64,000 nt of DNA, from positions 744,001 through 808,000 of the forward strand of contig CAJINV010000009.1 of assembly GCA_905178155.1 (NCBI GenBank), given 5' to 3'. This DNA comes from Amoebophrya sp. A120 (Eukaryota > Sar > Dinophyceae > Syndiniales > Amoebophryaceae). Positions 56,025 through 64,000 of the stretch are shown here, piece after piece. The notes under the pieces were generated by a model, which saw only the letters and a program-made list of their open reading frames with translations, searched no databases and had not been told where the DNA came from. Every line of letters starts with the position of its first letter. Positions within the stretch are counted from its first letter, which is position 1. The translations under genes were made by a program, and so were the position numbers.

Positions 56025-56999
56025 GGAGCAGGTACAACAAGTCGTGAGTGTTACTGTTCGTTTATAACGACGACCTTGAAACCTCCTGCCCAACACGAGC
56101 AGGACGGCAGTGAGAAAGTGAAAACAAAATAATTCTGAAATTAAGAACCTGAGATAGATCTTCAATATCGTGAAAGTCGGAAATATGCATGTCTATGAAG
56201 TTTCAGAATCCGATAAATTTACTAAAAATATGCACAATTTAGAGAAGTCAGTATAAATTCAACAGCCTTTTTTGTTCAAAAACAAATAGATAATGCCTCT
56301 GTATATTCCACGGATGTAGGATGAAATTTTTCTTACTTTTTTGTTTCTTTTTGATTTTGTAGCTGCACGAGTGTAGTGAAAATGTTGCTTAACGACGTAA
56401 AGAAAAAGACCGACGTAAAGAAATTTACCAGTGGCTTTTCCACCAGAATTAACCATGTAAAATGTAACGGAGCAGCCTGACTCAAAGTCAGAGCGGCCGC
56501 AGCAGGAGTGCCGTCGAAGTTCTATTCATAAAAATTAGCAATGACATCAATGTCAATGTTGTTGCTGCAGCACAACAATTACAATATCCTCGCGACGATA
56601 AGCCGGGCCCTGTTCGTTGATAGGCCAAAAAGGCCTTCTCGCTTGAATTTCTGTACAGAGCAGCCGCAAAAGTTCTGCAGTTCGTTATTGATGTCCCTCG
56701 GCGATTCATTTTGTGGCGGTGGTGTTGGCTGCGTTGTTTTGTAAAAAGATTTGGCTTTGAGTGTCGTGCGCGATAGATACAGAGAGGAAGACACAAGGAT
56801 GAAGCGACGATTAGGATTACGAGAGGGCAATGAACGCATTCTGCCGTCGTGCATTTTCTTCGTGGTTGCACGTTTTCGACAGTAAACCACCTCTGAGAGT
56901 CCAAGAAACCACAAAGCGCATCAAAGTTCTTGAAAGTTGTATGAGTAAAGTTTTAAGTTCTTGTGCGCTCGTGCATCAACATCGTACAAGAAAAAAATA
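56025..56999. other. Intergenic spacer, AT-rich
   Basis: No gene, introner or clear repeat seen. Confidence 0.6.
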
Positions 57000-59900
57000 A
57001 TGTCCGGTCGTCCCCCGTTTTCATTGGCGGGAGACAACGGCTCGCCCAGTGAGCTTTACGGTGGCGGAAAGAAACACTGGCTCCGCCGCCTCCGACTGGA
57101 CTACCGGCCTTGTGCAGCCCCGTCTTTTGCTGCAGCCGTGGATGATCGATATCGAGATGACGAACAAAGCGACAGCCCACTCGGCCCGGAGTTCTGCCTG
57201 CGGGATCGGACCGCGCCCGGCTGCAAGCAGGAGGAGGGGCTCCGGTCCATTTGGGCCAGCGCGGATCGCAAGGCACGTGAGTGCTTGAATGCTTTGTATC
57301 TGGTGAACATGAAGACTACCAGTGGAGGCACTACTAAAATTGGAAGTAGTAGTAACAAGCATACCTTGGGCGCCGACCAACCGCCACCGTACCCGGCCCG
57401 GCTGGCGATACGAGTGTACCCCGAGTTCTTTTTCACCGTGAAAAGCTACCAAGCTGTGCTGACCGAACGCGAACGCCAGGAGAATGCGTTTGTGTTCGGC
57501 GATGGTGTGCACGGGCAGGGGTACTACCTGATCCGTGAACGAGAGGAAGAGGCAGCGAGTTCTGAATTTGGGATAAGTGGAAGTGCAATTACCGGCACCA
57601 CGGTTGCATCCTCAAGCTCGTCCCATCCTCATCCTTTTGCAAAAGTCTTGAAGTCGTCCGCCTCCGCGGGATCATCTTCATCTTCGAGGGGCGCCGCTGC
57701 AGCAAGACGCGCGTCCATGATTTTGCGTCCCGCGTTCCGCGGAGGCTTCATCGGTCCGCGCGAGGGGTTTTTCTTCGGTAGGACCACCCCAGAACAGGGA
57801 AGGATACTGGGGTACTACCCGCAGCGGCTGCCAGAGGAAGAGATCGACTTCGAGCTCGCCCCGAAGTTTACTGGTCCGCGACCCGGCTTTTTCTTCGGAA
57901 CGCGCCCGATCCGCGACGGCGGCCGAGAGCATGCAGCTACAGTGCTCTATTTGGGTTACCACCGGGACAAAGCGAAGGCCTTCGCGGCGTCCTCCAGTGA
58001 GGCTCTTCATCTTTCCGTTGCGCAGCAGCAGCTCGAGCAGCAGCAGCCATCGGCGGCCGCACTGTCGTCGAAAATATTGAGGACGCTCGCGGCCCAAAAC
58101 AAATCAAAGTCACTGCAAGCGAAGGAATTGTCGTCGAATGGTGCAACAGCGTCCCGAGCGCATGCTGCAGCTGGAACGCCGGGGGCAAATGCGAATACGG
58201 ATATTTTTGCCGATTCGACGAGGACCCCGAGAGACGACAGGGGCGACGCGAGTGCAAGTGCGCAATACAGTGGCGACCAAACCCAAGCTCCTTCCGGTCG
58301 GGTAGGGACGAATTTTTCAATCACTTTTTCGTCCACTTCCGCGGGGGCCGTGATGCGACCCTTTGACCCTGGCGCGGTCACCGGGGCCCGAATTTTGGAC
58401 ATCGTGCTGGAACTTGCAAAGTATGACGCATCTGCCCGTGAATTCCTCAAATTGCTCCTGCACCGTCCTTCCACAATCGATGCCTGGAAGTCATGCACGG
58501 GTCTGTCCTACAGCGTTCCGAGTCTTACTGATTGTTCAAAAGACGACGCCGGAAAGCAAAAATTGATGCTGAACAAGGAGCACGGCGCCAGCAGCGGCTC
58601 CAGCACCGGTGCCGCGGCCGCAAGCAAAGACAAAGAGCCACTCGTGGGCCGAGCGTTGAGCTCGGTGCTGAAACGTCCCCGGTTTGATGCTGCGTGGTTG
58701 CAGGGTGGGCACAAGAGTTATTCGTTGCGTCAATTTGTGTTTGACCGTGCCCTACTGGCCTTCATGTACCAAATATCCAGCATGGCGTGGCGACCGTTCT
58801 TCAACGAGCATCGTGTGCTTGCCGCGATGCCGAATGCGCGGCTGTTGAACAACGCTTTCCGGTTGAAAGGAGAGGGGAAGACCATCGAGAAGCAGATTCA
58901 GGTTCTGCAGTCCGTCTCCAAACCAGCCTGGGCGCAGCGCCGTGTCGGGTCGCCGCCTGGGCGCGCCTCGTCAGCCTGGATGGGCGGCCACGCAGCTTAC
59001 CAAGCGGAAGGCGATGTGTATCACTGGGCGCGCACTAGCAACAACTTCATGCAGAAGAGCCTGCTTTACAAGGTAGTCCTTCGGAAAGATACACACTACA
59101 CCTGTTGCAGTTTCATAATTCTAGCACGCTGGATTTGATTGACATGGCTCTTGTTCAGTTGTATGTGACATCAACAAACATGGAAACAATTGCAAACACG
59201 AAGACAAAACGCTGAGTGTTTTAGTTTTCCAGTTCGGTGGTCGGGTTCCAATGACTAAGAATAAAAAGCAGGAAGGTGCAGTTGTGGTTGATCAGCTTTT
59301 CTTCTCATTGAAAAACGTACTAACACAGGCGACCAACAAATCCCTGGCAGATGACGACCTCGGCATCAACAGCCACTCTGTGTTGGCCTTCGGGAGCGTA
59401 CAACCGAACGTGAACCAGTATGAAGGTGGGCGCTACAACAATGCCCACACAACGACGTATGGTCCAAACGCAAACGCCAGCGGTGCACCACTGTCCGCAC
59501 GCTGGGGCACGCACAGTGGCATGTTTACGCCCAGGGAAGCATCTTTGCAGATGACCCCGCGATCTGCGCGCTTGCAATTCGATGGTGGTAGCAGTGGGAC
59601 GCCTTTTTGCGTTGAAAACGATGCCCTCGGTGGCAATGACACCATCCTCACCGCTCCTGGAGCTTCTGCTGACACGTGTTCGCTGGAATTGGATCTTTCC
59701 TCTTGCTTTCGCGCGATGCATGATCGCCTGATGTGGCAACCTGTAGCGGTGAGCTCCCAGTATCGGTTTGTGCCGCAGAACCGGAAATCCATCCTGAAAC
59801 ACGAACAACAAATGAACGCGGACACGGTGCTGGCGTCGTGGGTGAACAGAGGAAACAATCCGCGGGACAAAGGCAAACTTTGGGCCGCGAGAGAGTTTGA

Positions 59901-62900
59901 TCCGAGCTATTCAAGTCGTACCGCCGGCGGGGGCAAGACCAAGAGCGAGAACCACATTGTGGACATGAAGACAATGCCCGCCGACTGGAGCAAGAAGTTT
60001 CCCTTACGTCATGACCAGATGGCGGCCGTGACCTGGATGCGCGAGCGCGAGTTGCGAGCGAAGCCTTTCCGGGTTGAGTACGAGCGGATGCTGGAGGGCA
60101 ATTTCTTCCTGCAGGATTTGGCCAACTGGGATTTGGAGCTCCGAATGCAGGCGGACTACTCTGCCCGGGGCGGCGTTTTGGCAAACCCGGTGGGTGCCGG
60201 AAAGACCGCGACCGTGCTGGGTTTGATTGCGCTGGACAAAGAAGCTCCGTTACCGTGTGACGAGCCCGGGGCAATGCCGCAGAAGCCACCGACCCGATTC
60301 CCAAAAGGGTTCGAGCACGACCGCAAACCAAAGCAGCCGGTCGCAACGGCGGCGGACAGCGACGAAGAGGAAACCTCGTCTTCCCCCGCAGCAGCTGCGC
60401 CCCTTTTGGAAGCAGGCTCGTCTACTAAGAATAAGAAACTGAACAAACGAAGCCGCGGACGAGGAGCGAAATCAACGTCTGAAGACGCACATCAAACTCG
60501 AGCAGCGAAATTTTCTCGCCAGACACCTTCTCGCAAGACACCTTCACCTTCCAAAAAATTGCCGTCTGCCGTTGTCGCGAAGGCAAAAGCCTGCGGCAGC
60601 GTCAAGAAGAGTAACAGCAAAGTGAAACCAACGGCGAAGGGAAAAGCCACTGTCGCGAAGAGCAAGGCAGCTGGAAATAAGGCGAAAGCGTCGCCTCCGC
60701 CGTCAGGAGGTCGAGCAGCGCTTCAACATATTAACGACGTCGTGCCTCCTTCTACTCAAACCGCCGCGGCGAGCGCATCATCGTCTTCTGGTCCGCCCAA
60801 CGCGAGAGATGGAGGCAAAAGCAAGAAGAAAAAAGTCGGGTCCTCTTCGGACGCAACTTCGAAATCCGTTGCCGACCAGGTGCGAAAAGTCTTCAGCGAC
60901 CAGGAGGCACAGGTTTTGGACCACGACTGCTTTTTTCCGAGCAAGGCGACTCTTGTTTTTGTCCCCGGCCACCTGGTGGACCAGTGGGAGCGGGAAATTG
61001 CTAAGTTCATGCCCGATCACAAGCTCAATATCCTCGCGCTGCGCAACGTCAACCCCCTCAAGCTGCTCACCGTCGGCGACATCCAGCGGGCAGACATCGT
61101 GATTTGCAGCTACCGCATCCTCTTCTCAGAGAACTACCAGCGCCTGCGGTTGAAAGAGCTGCTGTTTGGCTTCGGTGCGCATTTTTTGAAAAAACCAGGC
61201 AACGCAGCTGCAACAACTTCTGCCACGACGAAAACAGAAAGTGAAAAAGAACCGAAGAAAGTTGGCAGTGAAGAGGACGAGGTGCTGGAGGCTGCGTCAC
61301 AACGGGAAGGTTTCCGTTCTCCAGCTGCAGCGATGACCTCGGCCGCAACGCTGCCGACCGAAGCGAACAAGGAAACAAATATTGACGGGGGTGACACAAA
61401 CACCATGTTATCTGCGTCTGGGCCGACACAGACTCAGACGCTGAATCTGAACTATAGACCGACGAGCAGAAGTGGTGCACGACCTCAGGCGATAACGATT
61501 CTGAAGACAGAAAACCAGCAGCAGCAGGGAGGCAAGAGCAGTAGTTCCTCGGCAGCAGGAGGAGAAAATCAACAACCCAGCTCGTTCGCAATGGCGCACA
61601 GGCCTGATCTTTCCCTCTGGATTCAGGATCGCAAGTACGGGATTCGCACCAAGAAACGCAAGGTTGACTCTATCCTCTCCGTAATGGACCACGGAGCGCG
61701 TGCGGTAGTGGATGCCACGGGCGTGGTTCCGAATGAGAAGAACAAGTACAACAAGAAAAGATTTGTCGAGGAGGAGCAAAATAAACCGCTGTCCACCGTG
61801 TTGCAGGGACCCGCAAAGGAGCGCTTCAAATCCTGGCACTTCTCAGACCGCGAGCGAACGATGCTCCATTCGCTGCTGAAGGAGCAGGTGCGAGAGTTTC
61901 GCAAGAACCCGACGCATTTCCAGCACTGGCACGACAGTCAACGCGATGGTGTCAAGTACTTTCGATCGATCCACCGGCAAGCCTTGCTTGTCGCCGCGGC
62001 GGTTGAGACGGCGTCCCGCGCAAACAAAAGTTTAAGCGAGAGGGCCGAGCAGCGGCGCGCCGCATTGTTGGAGAAGCTAGCGCAAGAATTGTCGGACGAT
62101 GGCGACGAAAGACCACCGCAAGCAGAGAGCGACGGCAGCGAGCCAGATTCACCTCTTGCACAAGAGATACAAAACGCGCAAGGAAAAGCGAAAAAGAAAA
62201 AGCCGCGGCCACGAGGGCGACCGCGGCTGAAGCCGAAGCCCATCGAGGCTGCTCCGAAAGCGAAAGTACTAGCTCAGAAACCCAAAGTTCTCGTTGCCTC
62301 AGTCCTACTGAAGAAGCCGAAGCGGAAAGAAACCCGGCTTGTTCCGCCTGGCGGTGGCAAAAACAAAAAGCTGCTGACCAAAAAGAAGGAGAACAAAGCA
62401 AGTCCGGGTAAAAGCAAACAAAAACGCCACACACCGGGTAGGAAGAGGCCTGGGAAAGAGATGTCAGAGCTGCTCGCGAGTCCTGACAAGGTCGCCGAGC
62501 CGCGCGAAGACTCGCTCCAAGACACGGAGTACTTCACGAATTGCGTGCGCGAGTTTCGGAGAGCCCGGCTGCTTGGCACGGAAGAGGAGTGCGCCACCGC
62601 GCTCGAGATCCACGAAGCCCAGGACCTTCGCTTCCCGCTACTGGAGATGTTTCTCTGGCGTCGTGTGGTGTTTGACGAGATGCACGAGCTGGAATCGTTC
62701 AATCCGAAAGAAGTGGACATTCTGCTGCGGTTCCGCGCCCTGTTCAAGTGGGGACTGACCGGCTCCCCCGCGGCCTTCTCGGTTCGATCCGTCAACGCCA
62801 TGGCCTCGCTCTTGTCCATCGATCTGCTCGGCGTGTCAAAGGAGGAATCCGGTCTGTTGGACCAGGTCCACCAGTACGCCGAGGCGTGCGCTGTGACGCA

Positions 62901-64000
62901 GGGCGGGGACCGGGGCGGGGCCTTGAGCGAGCACCTAGCCACCTATCTCGCTCAGGACGAATACAACTTCGACGCGGTGACGCAGCGGCTCAAAGCCTGC
63001 GTGGACTGGTTCTGTAATTGCTGCGGTGCAAAGCTGCTTGTGTCCCACAAGATGCCGCAGGTCTTTCGCGGTACAGTCCGCTGTGGCGAGTGCGGCGCCG
63101 CGAACCACGCAGAGGTCCAGTTCCGCCGGCGCACGAGGCTCGACGAGGACGCAGACTCGCCCTCCAACATCAATAGCTCCCCGCAGCCACTGCCCGAGGT
63201 TGGCAGTCGGGTCTACGACCCCTCGCTACGCTGGTCGGCGTCTAACTTGATGACCACGAATTTGGTGGAGGCCGCCAGCAGCCGCAATTCGCGCACGCGC
63301 ATGTACGTGGAGGATCGGCCGCTGAGCAGCGACTTGGCCTACGTGGTCCAAAACGACGACGTGGACAGAAGGCGTCTCCACGCCTTGCAGTATCGAAACG
63401 TGAATTGCGGGGTGCGGTGGACGGTCCCTTTGGACGTTGCTGATGCTGGAGGGAAAGGCGATCGACTGAGCCGTAGCAATCCAAATCCTAGGCAGGATAT
63501 CTTTCAGCTGAAGAACAAGACACAGCATCACGACGTTCTTGACGAGGATGTTGAGGCTCGCCGGCTGCACGACCATGATGTAGCTCCTGAGAACGCGCTT
63601 GTTCCCGTGACAAGATCGGCCGATCATAACGCAAACGCAATAGCCGAGAGCAGACAGAAGATCGTGACGAGGAGCGCCAGTGCTATCGCTGTCAAATCGT
63701 CTATTGCGATCCCTTCCTTTTCGCTGAGACGGGAAGACATGCTCTACTCAGATTTTCAACGGCAACTGGTGAAGCTCGAGGGCCGGCTGGACAATGCGGA
63801 CTATCCAAAGAAAAAAACCCATCCACATCCAATTTGTCATGCAAAACACGTATAAAATCATGTGTTTGTCATGCAAAAAATGGATGTCGATGAGTTTTTT
63901 TCTGTGGAAACGGACGGTCGCGACAGTAGTAGCAGCTCGTCGTCGGCGGACGAAGGTGCTGGGCAGGAGTACGACGACGTTAATGCTTTGCGAGAAGCGG
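57000..64000 (+). CDS. SNF2-family DNA-dependent ATPase, Rad5/SHPRH-like, 3' end outside window
   Basis: Exons 57000-59072, 59233-63801 and 63916 to beyond 64000. The first intron is GT-AG, the second an introner. The N-terminal 691 codons hold no known enzyme domain but contain two repeats built around GFFFG (about residues 253 and 295), each followed by LGYY or LGYH. The ATPase domain starts at about 1000: GGVLANPVGAGKT (motif I), TLVFVPGHLVDQWEREI (Ia, about 1264), ICSYRIL, then a large basic insert, VVFDEMHELESF (motif II as DEMH, about 1839) and LTGSP (III, about 1867). A zinc-binding cluster CNCCG...CGECG follows at about 1952. The helicase C-terminal lobe lies beyond the window. Long Lys/Ser inserts inside the ATPase lobe are unusual. 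If the first intron is not used, the first 691 codons would be a separate gene; the matching phase argues for one gene. Confidence 0.85.
63802..63910. mobile_element. Introner, family D (109-bp form)
   Basis: TATCCAAAG...TCTGTGGAAA; the usual terminal ATA is AAA here. Flank CGGAC twice (63797-63801, 63911-63915). Removal gives DNADGRDSSSSSS. Near-identical to the reverse complement of 43498-43606. Confidence 0.92.

Noticed and set aside
1-64000. tRNA, rRNA or snRNA genes
   Set aside because: I scanned for typical tRNA arms and box motifs by eye and found none convincing; a covariance-model search would be decisive.

Overview
This window is nuclear DNA from a unicellular eukaryote. Every gene I can support reads left to right: eleven gene models, none on the minus strand. 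Several are core eukaryotic nuclear genes: an METTL3-type m6A methyltransferase (cut by the left edge), the U5 snRNP helicase Brr2, and a SNF2-family ATPase (cut by the right edge). The one-way gene order and the dense transposon-like introns (introners) with terminal inverted repeats fit a dinoflagellate-lineage alveolate. A parasitic syndinian of the Amoebophrya type is my best guess, because introners and non-canonical splicing have been reported from that genus. This is an inference; no marker gene proves it.

Layout: 1-2117 METTL3; 2118-3204 spacer with two duplicated blocks; 3205-5517 an intron-free low-complexity Gly/Ser/Gln-rich protein; 5951-11572 a 13-exon gene joining a helical-bundle (MLKL/HeLo-like) N-terminus to an AIFM2/FSP1-like flavoprotein oxidoreductase; 11728-12780 a probable non-autonomous DNA transposon with an 11-bp target duplication, carrying a 39-bp minisatellite; 12792-15099 AT-rich spacer; 15100-29215 four intron-free genes for probably secreted, low-complexity proteins, at least two of them paralogous; 31419-42404 Brr2 in 15 exons; 42959-45187 and 46012-47752 two unrecognised proteins with hydrophobic N-termini; 48553-56024 a multi-pass membrane protein with transporter-like topology and very long hydrophilic inserts; 57000 to the right edge a SNF2/Rad5-like ATPase.

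The main discovery is the intron system. Twenty-five elements (109-355 bp) in six genes begin TAT and end ATA (one ends AAA), carry terminal inverted repeats of eight arm types, and are flanked by direct repeats, nearly always 5 bp. Removing the element plus one copy of the duplication restores the reading frame in all 25 cases, and the resulting Brr2 protein follows the known family. In 23 of 25 no GT-AG pair exists inside the ambiguity window set by the duplication, whereas nine further introns in the same genes are ordinary GT-AG introns. Two copies of one family, in opposite orientations in different genes, are nearly identical, so the elements have moved recently. Thirteen of them crowd the second half of the gene for Brr2, itself a spliceosomal helicase, while its first 4.0 kb and the secreted-protein cluster have none.
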